DNA from: an uncultured Dorea sp.
Lineage (GTDB): Bacteria > Bacillota > Clostridia > Lachnospirales > Lachnospiraceae
Reading direction: 5' to 3'
DNA: 30,019 bases
Assembly: GCA_948602995.1 (NCBI GenBank)
Contig: CAPEBR010000050.1
Span: 1 to 30,019 of the forward strand
The notes under the pieces were generated by a model that was not told the origin of the DNA, made no database searches, and saw only the letters and a program-made list of their open reading frames with translations. Each line of letters opens with the position of its first letter. The stretch's first letter is position 1. Made by a program: the position numbers and the translations under genes. Shown here piece after piece: positions 8,650 to 16,336 of the stretch.

Positions 8650-9630
8650 ATGAAAAGTAAAGCGAGCAAAATATTAATAGTTCTTATATTTTTAGCCGGT
8701 TTGTCCTTGCTGCTGTATCCGTTCGTTGCTAACGAATGGAATAACTACAGGCAGAAGCAGTTAATCAGCAACTACGATAGCGTAGTGGCTGAGAAGGAGT
8801 CAGCCGGCCTGATTGACTATGAGGCAGAGATGCAGTACGCGGTAGACTATAACAACGGCCTGCTTCCTAGCATCCTTCCCGATTCCTTTGCCGAAGCACA
8901 GGTTTCTGATAAGGATCAGGCATACATGGCATGTCTGAATATTGCCGGGGACAGTATCATGGGGACGGTGGAGATTCCGAAGATTAACATCACGCTTCCC
9001 ATTTTCCACACTACAGATAAGGAAGTGTTGGAGAAGGCTGCAGGCCACCTGGAGGGAAGTTCCCTTCCGGTAGGTGGGGAAAATACCCATGCGGTTATTA
9101 CCGCACACAGGGGACTGCCCAGTGCGGCGCTCTTCACGGATCTAGATAAGATGGAGGAGGGGGATCATTTCCTTTTACATGTACTGAAGGAAACCCTCTG
9201 TTATGAGGTGGATAAGATCACTGTGGTAAAGCCGGAGGAGACGGATGCATTGTCCGTGGAAGACGGGCAGGATCTCGTGACACTTCTGACCTGCACCCCC
9301 TACGGGGTGAACAGTCACCGTCTGTTTGTCAGGGGGCACAGAGTTCCTTATAATCCGGAGGAGATCGGGGATGAAAGTATCCCACTGTCCAACATGAGCT
9401 TACATACTAGTTATCTGCTGTGGGTAATCGTAGGACTTGTGGTCACTGGCATATTTAGTTTCTTCCTATATAAAAGGGAGCGCAGACTGAGACGCACGGC
9501 AGCAGCAGGAGGTCTTGAGGAACAGACTGACGTATCCGCGTCAGAAGCTGTGGATACAGGAACCGGTGACGGGACGCAGCAGCCAGTCACAGAGAAAATA
9601 CAGGAAACAGACCAGCCTAAGGGGGAATAG
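8650..9630 (+). CDS. srtC: Class C (pilus-polymerising) sortase 1
   Basis: Membrane-bound transpeptidase that cleaves LPXTG and joins pilin subunits. The 326-residue protein has an N-terminal membrane segment (about 7-26), the sortase core with His153 in TAHRGLPSA, Cys215 in TLLTCTPYGVNSHR and Arg224, and a second C-terminal membrane helix (about 253-274) with a charged tail. That double-anchor layout is usual for class C. AAGGAG lies seven bases before the ATG. It is followed five bases later by a second sortase. Its substrate should be the adjacent major pilin and the tip adhesin; which of the two sortases handles which is not visible. Confidence 0.95.
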   Translation: MKSKASKILIVLIFLAGLSLLLYPFVANEWNNYRQKQLISNYDSVVAEKESAGLIDYEAEMQYAVDYNNGLLPSILPDSFAEAQVSDKDQAYMACLNIAGDSIMGTVEIPKINITLPIFHTTDKEVLEKAAGHLEGSSLPVGGENTHAVITAHRGLPSAALFTDLDKMEEGDHFLLHVLKETLCYEVDKITVVKPEETDALSVEDGQDLVTLLTCTPYGVNSHRLFVRGHRVPYNPEEIGDESIPLSNMSLHTSYLLWVIVGLVVTGIFSFFLYKRERRLRRTAAAGGLEEQTDVSASEAVDTGTGDGTQQPVTEKIQETDQPKGE

Positions 9631-9634
9631 GACA

Positions 9635-10561
9635 GTGAGGAGAAAGATTACTTCATTTCTGTTCGGACTGCTGTTCCTCGTGGGATTCGGGATACTGGCT
9701 TATCCAACCATTGCAGACCAGTGGAATACGTACCGCCAGTCGAAGCTCATTTCCAACTATGACAATGTAGTAAGCGAGATGAAGGAGGAGGACTTCGAAG
9801 AGGCATGGGCGGTGGCCAGAAGCTATAACCAGACCTTTGAACAGAACAGCATCATGAGTGATGTATTTAACATTGATGACGAGAAGAACCTGAAGAAGAC
9901 GGAGTACTGGAAGGTGCTGAATGTGGCAGGGGACGGAATCATGGGGTATATCACTATTCCGAAAATAAATATCAAACTTGGAATTTACCATGGAACAGGT
10001 AAGGATGTACTTCAGACGGGAGTAGGGCACTTAAATGGCACGAAGCTTCCGGTGGGGGGAGAGGGCAATCACAGTGTCCTGTCAGCCCACAGAGGGCTTC
10101 CAAGTGCAAAGCTTTTCACCGATATCGACCAGTTAGGGAAGGGCGACAGGTTTTACCTCCATATTTTAAATGAAGATATGGCTTACGAGGTGGACCGGGT
10201 GCTTCCCATGATCGATAAGGATGACTATGACGCACTGCAGGAGGCGCTCACCATAGAAGAGGGGCAGGATCAGGTAACGCTGTTCACCTGTACCCCTTAT
10301 GGAGTAAACAGCCACCGGCTTTTGGTGCGGGGGCACCGGGTTCCCTATGACGGGGAGCTGGAATCTACTCCTGTGGAATCCATGGTACAGGCTATTCAGA
10401 ACTATTACATGTTATATCTGCTGCTTGGTATTGGCGTGACCCTGCTGGCGATCCTCATCATGAGAAGCATTTTCAGGAGTAAGAGGGGAAAGGCAGTGAA
10501 TCTGGGAACGGAAGAAGCAGCGGAGGAGACGAAGAGTAACAGCGAGGAGGGAAAGAGTTGA
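9635..10561 (+). CDS. srtC: Class C (pilus-polymerising) sortase 2
   Basis: Second pilus sortase, 308 residues from a GTG start at 9635. That start comes directly after the previous stop, with GGGGG upstream. The open frame extends further 5' into the preceding sortase, but that part reads as non-protein-like overlap. It has an N-terminal membrane helix (about 6-24), His152 in SAHRGLPSA, Cys219 in TLFTCTPYGVNSHR, Arg228, and a C-terminal membrane helix (about 256-280). It closely resembles the upstream sortase in layout and motifs but differs through the variable N-terminal half, so it is an old tandem duplicate rather than a recent copy. The next gene begins within its stop codon, in a tightly coupled operon. 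Confidence 0.93.
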   Translation: MRRKITSFLFGLLFLVGFGILAYPTIADQWNTYRQSKLISNYDNVVSEMKEEDFEEAWAVARSYNQTFEQNSIMSDVFNIDDEKNLKKTEYWKVLNVAGDGIMGYITIPKINIKLGIYHGTGKDVLQTGVGHLNGTKLPVGGEGNHSVLSAHRGLPSAKLFTDIDQLGKGDRFYLHILNEDMAYEVDRVLPMIDKDDYDALQEALTIEEGQDQVTLFTCTPYGVNSHRLLVRGHRVPYDGELESTPVESMVQAIQNYYMLYLLLGIGVTLLAILIMRSIFRSKRGKAVNLGTEEAAEETKSNSEEGKS

Positions 10562-11616
10562 AGATAAGTAAGAGAGTAAGAACAGGATATGCGCTGGCTC
10601 TGGCAGGGATACTCGCACTGCCGGGCTTAAGCCTTCTGACGACGCAGGCCGCGGGGGCGATTGACACAGGGGCGAAATGCTCCCTCACCGTGACGGTGGA
10701 AGAGAGCGAGTATGCGAAGGACTTTAACGATATGAGCATCCCGGTATCGGTTTATAAGGTGGCGGATGTGGACAGCGTGGGGAAATACAAGGCTGCAGGG
10801 GCATTTGCAGGGATGGACTTCTCTGATATCAGCAGCACTACCACGGCAGAGCAGTGGATGGAGCTTGGGAAGCAGGCAGAGGAGATCCGTGTGGCAGCGG
10901 AACCGGCGCCGGAGCCGTCCGGTGAAGTGACGGTGCAGAAGGAGGCCGGAAGCACGGAACCTGCGAAGGGAACGATTCGTGATCTTGCTACTGGCATGTA
11001 CCTGGTTGTGCCTGCAGAGACATATAATAAGGACTATACGGTGAAATACGTATTTAACCCGTACCTCACCGCTCTTCCGGGAAATTCTTACGCATCCGAT
11101 GACTATGGCGAGGGTTCGGATGAATGGGATTATAACCCGGTGATCGGCCTGAAGGCTGAGGGTGAGCCCCAGACAGGAAAACTGATTATTACGAAGGTAC
11201 TGAAAAATTATAATGAGACACTTGGAAAGACATCTTTTGTCTTTGAGATTACAGGAAGAGATTCCGCAGGAAATATTGTATACAGCAATGTGGTCAGCAC
11301 TACCCACGAGGGTCCCGGGGATCAGAGTGTAACTTTGGAGGGACTTCCGGCAGGAATTACTGTTACGGTGAAGGAAGTATACGAAGGAGCTAGCTATGAG
11401 CTTGACAGTCCTGAGGTGGTAGATGGTGTACTTATTTGGTCCGATGCAGCGGTGGATGCAGGACTTGGTGAGACAGCATCCGTGACTTTCCGAAATAAAT
11501 ATGACGGGGGAAACCGTGGAGGATATGGAGTGACGAATCATTTTTATGATGAGAATGGCACATGGGAATGTGATTATCCGACAAAAGGACAGGAACTTCC
11601 GGAAAGAAATAATTAG
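10558..11616 (+). CDS. Secreted pilin-like protein without sorting signal
   Basis: This 352-residue exported protein starts with TTG in a TTGA overlap with the preceding stop, with AGGAGGGA upstream. It has a signal peptide (cleavage near TQAAG, about 30-33). Its N-terminal half resembles a pilin N-domain, including GTIRDLATGMYLVVP, which is like the motif that closes such domains. A second Ig-like domain follows (about 206-310), starting TGKLIITKVLKNYNETLG and similar to DUF5979/Cna-B folds. Unlike its neighbours it ends without an LPXTG-like motif or membrane helix (last residues GQELPERNN). It could be a minor subunit held by other interactions, or a secreted cap. Function is inferred from position and fold only. 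Confidence 0.75.
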   Translation: MKISKRVRTGYALALAGILALPGLSLLTTQAAGAIDTGAKCSLTVTVEESEYAKDFNDMSIPVSVYKVADVDSVGKYKAAGAFAGMDFSDISSTTTAEQWMELGKQAEEIRVAAEPAPEPSGEVTVQKEAGSTEPAKGTIRDLATGMYLVVPAETYNKDYTVKYVFNPYLTALPGNSYASDDYGEGSDEWDYNPVIGLKAEGEPQTGKLIITKVLKNYNETLGKTSFVFEITGRDSAGNIVYSNVVSTTHEGPGDQSVTLEGLPAGITVTVKEVYEGASYELDSPEVVDGVLIWSDAAVDAGLGETASVTFRNKYDGGNRGGYGVTNHFYDENGTWECDYPTKGQELPERNN

Positions 11617-11629
11617 AGGGGGTGCAGCA

Positions 11630-12193
11630 ATGATAGCAAAATTAAAAAATAATATGAAGGTGATGTTAATGTCGGCTGCGGCTCTCGGGATGACGGCTGC
11701 ACTGACAATACAGAGCGCATCAGCCTATTTTACGACCTATGTATCAGCGGGTGGTGGCGAGGTGGTACACCTTGGAGCTCAGACGGAGGTTTATGAAAAT
11801 GTAAGTGATATGACGAAGCATATCGTTCTGCAGAATACCTCTCAGATTAATGAATGTTTCGTACGTGTGAAGGTGTTCTATGCAGAGCCATTTACCGTTG
11901 AGTATACAGATGTAGAGTATGAGAAGCTTGTAAAAGAAGGGCAGCAGGCTGAAAAGTTTTGGGAGCAGCGTGGAGATGACGGATACTGGTACTACATTCC
12001 GATTCTCCCACCAGGAGGAGTGACCACCCAGTTTGACGCAAAGATCGTGGTGCCGGAGAATTTCGATAGGGACAGCTTCAATGTGGTTGTAATCCAGGAG
12101 TGCACGCCAGTGCTCTATGACGACAACGGCAATCCGGACGCAGACTGGGACACGACTTATACGGAGTACACAGAAGAGGAGGCTGGAAGATAA
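11630..12193 (+). CDS. TasA/camelysin-like fibre protein 1 (SipW-dependent type)
   Basis: This 187-residue exported protein starts at the ATG behind AGAGGGGG. The signal region ends SASAYFTTYVSAGG, which is the pattern of TasA/camelysin-type proteins processed by SipW-like signal peptidases, where an aromatic residue follows the cleavage site. The mature part is a beta-rich domain (VVHLGAQTEVYENVSDMTKH, then VRVKVFY and VVVIQEC). In Bacillus, TasA forms extracellular matrix fibres and needs SipW, and a SipW-type enzyme sits at the end of this operon. The family call is from signal-peptide style and context, so it is moderately sure. The downstream gene overlaps its stop by one base. Confidence 0.7.
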   Translation: MIAKLKNNMKVMLMSAAALGMTAALTIQSASAYFTTYVSAGGGEVVHLGAQTEVYENVSDMTKHIVLQNTSQINECFVRVKVFYAEPFTVEYTDVEYEKLVKEGQQAEKFWEQRGDDGYWYYIPILPPGGVTTQFDAKIVVPENFDRDSFNVVVIQECTPVLYDDNGNPDADWDTTYTEYTEEEAGR

Positions 12194-12960
12194 TGAAAAA
12201 AAAGAATTTTATCACATACGGGCTCCTTGTTGCGGCAGGCGTACTGCTTCTCGGGAGTGCCATTGGGAGCACTCAGGCGGCACTTACCTACTACAGTGAA
12301 AACTATACGGCGGAGATTACCATTTCCCAGATTGGCGTAAGCCTGATGGAAAACGGCAAGGTAGTGAGCAGCCGTGATTACAATGAAGATAAATGGGATA
12401 TTTCCACAAATAAGAAGGACAGTACCTCAGCATCCGGCGCGTTGCTTACGAACATGCTGAAGAAGGATGAGAAGTTGGCGCTGAATAAGAAATATGACGA
12501 GGTTCTACGGGTGAAGAACAGCGGATCCATTGACCAGTATGTACGGGTGAGGATTTATCGCTACTGGACAGATAAAGATGGGAAGAAGGTAACGGCATTG
12601 TCACCGGACCTGATTGATCTTCGCATTAAAGATAAGAGTATCAACGATAAAGAAGCCTACGATGGGAGTAGATGGGTGAAGAACCCGGAGAGCACGAGGG
12701 AATGCATGGAACTCTACTATAAGGGGATTCTTCCATCAGAGAGCGAATCAGAGTCATTTGCAGATGTCATCCGTATCGACGGGCAGGTGGCTGATGAGGC
12801 GACGGTGGAGACGAAGGGAAATATCATCACAACCACTTATAAATATGACGGCGTGAATTTTCATCTTGACGTAGAGGTAGATGCGGTGCAGACGCATAAC
12901 GCGAAGGATGCAATGAAGAGTGCATGGGGCGTGGATGCGGATGCCCTGGGAATTCTGTAA
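12193..12960 (+). CDS. TasA-like fibre protein 2
   Basis: This 255-residue protein begins in a TAATG overlap with the previous gene. A signal peptide (about 1-29) ends GSTQA, followed by LTYYSENYTAEITISQIGVSL. That start of the mature chain, with a strand that often marks SipW-dependent proteins, matches its neighbour. The body contains a repeated-looking beta domain (RVKNSGSIDQYVRVRIYRYW) typical of TasA-like and camelysin-like folds. No cell-wall anchor is present. Together with the upstream protein it probably gives the subunit pair of a second, non-sortase fibre or matrix. The exact partner relation is inferred. Confidence 0.7.
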   Translation: MKKKNFITYGLLVAAGVLLLGSAIGSTQAALTYYSENYTAEITISQIGVSLMENGKVVSSRDYNEDKWDISTNKKDSTSASGALLTNMLKKDEKLALNKKYDEVLRVKNSGSIDQYVRVRIYRYWTDKDGKKVTALSPDLIDLRIKDKSINDKEAYDGSRWVKNPESTRECMELYYKGILPSESESESFADVIRIDGQVADEATVETKGNIITTTYKYDGVNFHLDVEVDAVQTHNAKDAMKSAWGVDADALGIL

Positions 12961-12978
12961 GAAGGGGTGAGGGAGAAA

Positions 12979-13947
12979 ATGAAGAGAACGAAGAAAAGTA
13001 TACTGGCCTCCGGGCTTGCGGCGTTCCTGGTTCTTGCCTCCTCTGTGACGGGATTCGCAGAAGACAGGCAGGGAGCGTCCGGCTGGAAGGTGGAGTTTGA
13101 CGGAAAGAAGCTGGAGAGTAACTTCTCTACGGCAAATATGGACGATGAGATCTACAATATGCAGCCCGGTGATTCGGTGGAGCTAACCATTTCGCTTAAG
13201 AACAGCTATGACAAGGGCGAAGTGGACTGGTATATGAAGAACCAGGTGCTGCAGACGCTGGAGGATGCGGGAAGCATGTCCGGCGGTGCGTATGATTACC
13301 TCCTTACTTATAAGGATAAGGACGGGAAGTCCACCACACTCTACTCCAGTGAGAAGTTCGGAGGAGAGGGAAGATACAATGGCGTGGGTCTTAAGGGCGC
13401 AACCACTACACTGGATGATTATTTTTATCTGGACCGCATGGGAAAGGATGACACAGGCGTGGTAACGCTTAAGGTGGCCCTGGATGCGGAGACGCTGGTA
13501 AATGATTACCAGAATACACTGGCAAGGCTGCAGATGGATTTCGCAACGGAGCTTGTGGATACCACGACAACGGGGAATCCGTCCACTCCCGGAAGCGGGA
13601 GAAGCCCAGTCAAGACCGGTGACCAGACGAAGATTATGCTATATATTGTGCTCACGCTGGCGGCGGGGCTCGTGCTTCTGATTCTTGGAATTATGAGACT
13701 GCGCAGAGACCGTGAGGAAGAGCCGGAGACGGCGGATGGACCGAAGATGTCCGGCGGTGCGAAGGGTGCGGCTGGCATGAAGGGTTCATCTGGAGTGAAT
13801 CGTGCATCCGGAGTGAGGAATATGTCCGGTTCGTTAGGAGCAGAGGGTGGATCCGGAGCGGATGCAGTGAAGAGGGCACAGGCAAAATCCGGGACACGTA
13901 CTGGTAAGGAAACAAATTCCGATACAGGGAAAAGGAGGCGCAGATAG
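12979..13947 (+). CDS. Surface protein with KTGD-type sorting signal and long C-terminal tail
   Basis: This is a 322-residue protein with a signal peptide ending GFAED (about 28). A beta-rich domain (about 30-195) is followed by a Thr/Pro/Gly linker, the sorting-like motif SPVKTGDQT, a membrane helix and RLRRDRE. Oddly, about 90 further residues follow the helix, rich in Ser, Gly, Ala and Met repeats (SGGAKGAAGMKGSSG and similar) and ending in a basic KRRRR. Classical sorting signals stop soon after the positive charges. The ATG at 12979 has AGGGAG upstream; a GTG four codons earlier is possible. Its position after two TasA-like genes suggests a wall or membrane anchor for that fibre. Confidence 0.75.
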   Translation: MKRTKKSILASGLAAFLVLASSVTGFAEDRQGASGWKVEFDGKKLESNFSTANMDDEIYNMQPGDSVELTISLKNSYDKGEVDWYMKNQVLQTLEDAGSMSGGAYDYLLTYKDKDGKSTTLYSSEKFGGEGRYNGVGLKGATTTLDDYFYLDRMGKDDTGVVTLKVALDAETLVNDYQNTLARLQMDFATELVDTTTTGNPSTPGSGRSPVKTGDQTKIMLYIVLTLAAGLVLLILGIMRLRRDREEEPETADGPKMSGGAKGAAGMKGSSGVNRASGVRNMSGSLGAEGGSGADAVKRAQAKSGTRTGKETNSDTGKRRRR

Positions 13948-13948
13948 T

Positions 13949-15052
13949 ATGAGAAGGTTCAGAATGAAGGCACTGCCGGTTATTGCGCTGTCGGCTGTGG
14001 CACTGTTTGCGGGATTCCTGTCAGTGGGACAGACAGCGCAGGCGGCAGAAGACGAGGAATACACCTACACGGTGAAGCTCTTTGCCGGAAACCAGGGCGA
14101 GATCACCAAAGGCGGCGTTACCGCCAGCAGGAACGGGAAAGCCAGTCCTGCGGGTGTGACCATCAGCTATGATAAAGACAAGGCTACAGTCAAAGGACTG
14201 AAATATGGAGATACGGTATATATCAATTACCAGGATGCGGCAGTTGTTACGGATGAACGGTATTATGTAAAGGGCGTGAGACGCTCAGGAAGAGATAACT
14301 CGGAAGCAACAGAGTCTACATTTTCCGTTGGAAGCGACAGGGATTACGTGATCGCTTATGGTATTAAGGGCGATATGGTGTCCTACACGGTGAATTATGT
14401 GGATGAAGACGGTACAGAGCTTCTTGACAGCGATACCTACTATGGTCTCCCGGGCGAGCAGCAGCATGTGTCAGCCCGCTACGTGGACGGCTACCAGCCA
14501 CAGTCCTACAATCTGGTGAAGACACTGGTACAGAATGAGGCGGAGAATGTATTTGAATTTGTCTATGCACCGATCACGGAGCCGACTCCTACGCCTGCTC
14601 CGACTCCGACCCCAACGACCCCGGCAACGACAACTCCGGCAACAACAACACCTACGGCGACACCTGCAGCCCCGGCGGCAGCAACACCTGCGGCCCCGGC
14701 AGCGGCAACACCTACACCTCCGGACACAACGACACCGGAAGGCGAAGATACTGAGCCGGTAGGCGGCGACCAGACCACAATACCGGATGAGCAGACTCCG
14801 CAGGGTACAACGAATCTGGACGATGAAGATTCACCTACACCATTAGGCCAGCAGGATCTGGAGGCGGACCGCCCAGGTACAGTAGTGAGCTACCTCCCGC
14901 TGTATATTGGCATAGGAGCAGCAGCAGCGGCAGCGCTGGCAATCATGGGAACCTATGTATATCTTAAAAAGAAAAAGAAGAAAGCCATGGCAGCCATGTC
15001 CGCACAGCAGATCATAGAAGAAGCTTCGGATATGCATGATGGTAATAAGTAG
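13949..15052 (+). CDS. MucBP-domain membrane-anchored surface protein
   Basis: This 367-residue protein has a signal peptide ending TAQAAED (about 33), an N-terminal beta domain, and a MucBP-like domain (about 150-208, VNYVDEDGTELLDSDTYY then the YVDGYQPQS end), which in relatives binds mucin or glycans. A low-complexity Thr/Pro/Ala stalk (about 212-265) comes next, then an acidic EDSPTPLG stretch, a membrane helix (about 312-335), a run of lysines and a short cytosolic tail. There is no LPXTG; the TPLG segment may be a variant anchor signal but this is uncertain. GGAGG precedes the ATG, one base after the previous stop. A role in mucus contact or as fibre base is inferred. Confidence 0.8.
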   Translation: MRRFRMKALPVIALSAVALFAGFLSVGQTAQAAEDEEYTYTVKLFAGNQGEITKGGVTASRNGKASPAGVTISYDKDKATVKGLKYGDTVYINYQDAAVVTDERYYVKGVRRSGRDNSEATESTFSVGSDRDYVIAYGIKGDMVSYTVNYVDEDGTELLDSDTYYGLPGEQQHVSARYVDGYQPQSYNLVKTLVQNEAENVFEFVYAPITEPTPTPAPTPTPTTPATTTPATTTPTATPAAPAAATPAAPAAATPTPPDTTTPEGEDTEPVGGDQTTIPDEQTPQGTTNLDDEDSPTPLGQQDLEADRPGTVVSYLPLYIGIGAAAAAALAIMGTYVYLKKKKKKAMAAMSAQQIIEEASDMHDGNK

Positions 15053-15054
15053 CC

Positions 15055-15588
15055 ATGGGTAGACGAAGAGAAAAAAAAGACACCCGGAGCACCGGAAGGG
15101 CAGGCAGGATATGCAGCATCACGGGTACGATATTAATCGTACTTGTGATTATCCTGTGCTCGTTCCTGGTGCTGCCGGGAATATTCAGTTATCAGATGTT
15201 TAACGTAATCAGCGGCAGCATGGAACCTGCCGTGAAGGTAGGAAGCCTGATTTATGTGCATGAAGAAGAGCCGGAGGGGATAAAAGAGAAGGACATTATC
15301 GCCTTTTACGGGATGCCTGAAGGTGGGATTATTACTCACCGGGTCGTGAAGAATAATGTGGTGTCCGGTACCTTTGTTACGAAGGGGGATGCTAATGACG
15401 GTGAAGATCCAACACCGATTCCGTATGATAATTTTATCGGGAGGGTGACGCTTACGGTGCCTTATATGGGGAAGGTGCTGACGGTGATGACATCCTTCTA
15501 TGGGAAGATCGCGGCGGCATGCGTCGTTGGACTGGGGGCGGTGCTCAACTTGATAGGCGGGAAGACGAAGAAATTGGGGACGGGGTAA
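15055..15588 (+). CDS. sipW: SipW-type signal peptidase (ER/archaeal type)
   Basis: Signal peptidase of the SipW/Sec11 type, which uses Ser-His-Asp rather than Ser-Lys. The 177-residue protein has two membrane segments (about 24-46 and 153-170), Ser55 in SGSMEP, His95 in ITHRVV, and Asp112/Asp115 in TKGDANDGED. In Bacillus SipW matures TasA, so this enzyme is the expected processing factor for the TasA-like proteins just upstream. It starts two bases after the MucBP gene. The last codons and the stop (GGG ACG GGG TAA) are part of a GGGGACGG palindrome that overlaps the 3' end, so the native C-terminus may have been altered by that element. Confidence 0.93.
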   Translation: MGRRREKKDTRSTGRAGRICSITGTILIVLVIILCSFLVLPGIFSYQMFNVISGSMEPAVKVGSLIYVHEEEPEGIKEKDIIAFYGMPEGGIITHRVVKNNVVSGTFVTKGDANDGEDPTPIPYDNFIGRVTLTVPYMGKVLTVMTSFYGKIAAACVVGLGAVLNLIGGKTKKLGTG

Positions 15589-15608
15589 TTTTAAAAATAC
15601 CCCGTCCC
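15576..15608. repeat. GGGGACGG-family palindrome, copy 2, overlapping the sipW stop
   Basis: GGGACGGGGTA (15577-15587) pairs with TACCCCGTCCC (15598-15608) around an A/T-rich loop. It is led by AATTGGGG like copy 1. The stop codon of the signal peptidase gene lies in the left arm. It may act as the operon terminator, but sequence similarity to copies 1 and 3 argues for a dispersed repeat. Confidence 0.75.
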
Positions 15609-15663
15609 AGATTGAAAATAGGGTGTCCCTTATTTAATTACCGCAAATTGCAAAATGAAAGTG

Positions 15664-15692
15664 TTGACAGTCAAGAAAATACTTGTTATAAT
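15664..15692 (+). promoter_or_regulatory. Perfect sigma-A promoter for the HBD/RnlB-like unit
   Basis: TTGACA (15664-15669) and TATAAT (15687-15692) are both exact consensus, with an ideal 17-base spacer. Transcription should start near 15699, giving a leader of under 20 bases before the ribosome site (GGAGGGGG) of the small gene at 15716. It is the strongest promoter seen in the window. Confidence 0.9.
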
Positions 15693-15715
15693 GTGTTATT
15701 CTGGAGGGGGGAGTA

Positions 15716-15862
15716 ATGGCTAAGAAAAAGGTATATGCTGTAAAAAAGGGAAAAATAGTTGGGATTTTTAGAAACTGGGATGAATGCAGAGATTCAGTTA
15801 ATGGGTATCCAGGTGCAGAATATAAGAGTTTCTTTACAGAGGAAGAAGCAAAATTTAATTAA
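15716..15862 (+). CDS. Stand-alone RNase H1-type hybrid-binding (viroplasmin-like) domain, 48 residues
   Basis: This 48-residue protein begins MAKKKVYAVKKGKIVGIF and contains NWDECRDSVNGYPGAEYKSF and FTEEEAKF. This is the hallmark pattern of the small N-terminal domain of RNase H1 (viroplasmin/HBD), which binds RNA/DNA hybrids or duplex RNA. It normally precedes a catalytic RNase H or another effector domain; here the frame stops right after the domain. A strong GGAGGGGG site and a perfect promoter lie directly upstream, so it should be well expressed. It is followed after 63 bases by an RnlB-like antitoxin gene. It may be the truncated N-terminus of a toxin or nuclease, or a real mini-protein. 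Confidence 0.8.
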   Translation: MAKKKVYAVKKGKIVGIFRNWDECRDSVNGYPGAEYKSFFTEEEAKFN

Positions 15863-15925
15863 AAGAACATTATCGCTTATCGATGAATATTATGAAGTGT
15901 AGTAAATGAGGAAAGGAGAAATCAT

Positions 15926-16291
15926 ATGAATAATTTTGATATTGTAAGTCTTGATGACAAAGATATAAAAATTTTGGTTATTATGAAAACCAGTGATTCT
16001 CCTTTTGATTTTGTTGATGAACTTCAGGAACAATTAAAAACAATAGATTTTTGTGGTTTGTTTGTTATTGATGAATTACTGCATAGTGGCAATAATGAGG
16101 AACGGTTTATAAGTGGGTTTTTTGATGGGAATTCGTTTGATAATTCAAAGTTTAGATTTGAATATATAGCTAAAAAGAGTTCTATTCGCAGTTATATGTG
16201 TAATTATCTTCAATCTGATTTAGAAGTGTTGAATTATAGTGGACTGACTGACAAACAGCAGAAATTGATTTCTCATGGGTGTGTTATATAG
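15926..16291 (+). CDS. RnlB-like antitoxin (tentative)
   Basis: This 121-residue acidic protein starts behind AAAGGAG. Its length and order of segments resemble RnlB, the antitoxin of the RnlA/RnlB system of E. coli: an N-terminal strand pair, a DSPFDFVDELQEQL helix, then GLFVIDELLHSGNNEERFIS, which lines up with RnlB's short segment ending in a hydrophobic pair plus RF. RnlB neutralises the RNase toxin RnlA, which acts against phage T4 and is stimulated by RNase HI. No full toxin is next to it; only the 48-residue hybrid-binding domain lies upstream in the same transcript. The family call is from memory of the pattern and needs a profile search. A hairpin terminator follows. Confidence 0.5.
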   Translation: MNNFDIVSLDDKDIKILVIMKTSDSPFDFVDELQEQLKTIDFCGLFVIDELLHSGNNEERFISGFFDGNSFDNSKFRFEYIAKKSSIRSYMCNYLQSDLEVLNYSGLTDKQQKLISHGCVI

Positions 16292-16299
16292 GAATGATG

Positions 16300-16335
16300 T
16301 AAAGAACAGATGTGGCTAAAGATATCTGTTCTTTA
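16300..16335 (+). terminator. Hairpin ending the HBD/RnlB-like transcript
   Basis: TAAAGAACAGAT (16300-16311) pairs with ATCTGTTCTTTA (16324-16335) across a 12-base loop. The downstream tract is CTTATTAG, not a strong T-run. It sits just after the RnlB-like stop and spans the boundary with the truncated gene that follows. Confidence 0.55.
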
Positions 16336-16336
16336 C

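Noticed and set aside
9515..9634. Earlier ATG start for sortase 2
   Set aside because: The extra 40 residues are antisense-like, overlap sortase 1 and precede a clear GTG start with a membrane helix.
10627..11541. Long minus-strand open frame (304 codons)
   Set aside because: It lies wholly opposite the pilin-like gene, has no ribosome site and reads as Arg/Cys/His/Ser-rich non-protein sequence.
14563..14778. Gly/Val/Ala-rich minus-strand frame
   Set aside because: It is the antisense of the Thr/Pro/Ala stalk repeats.
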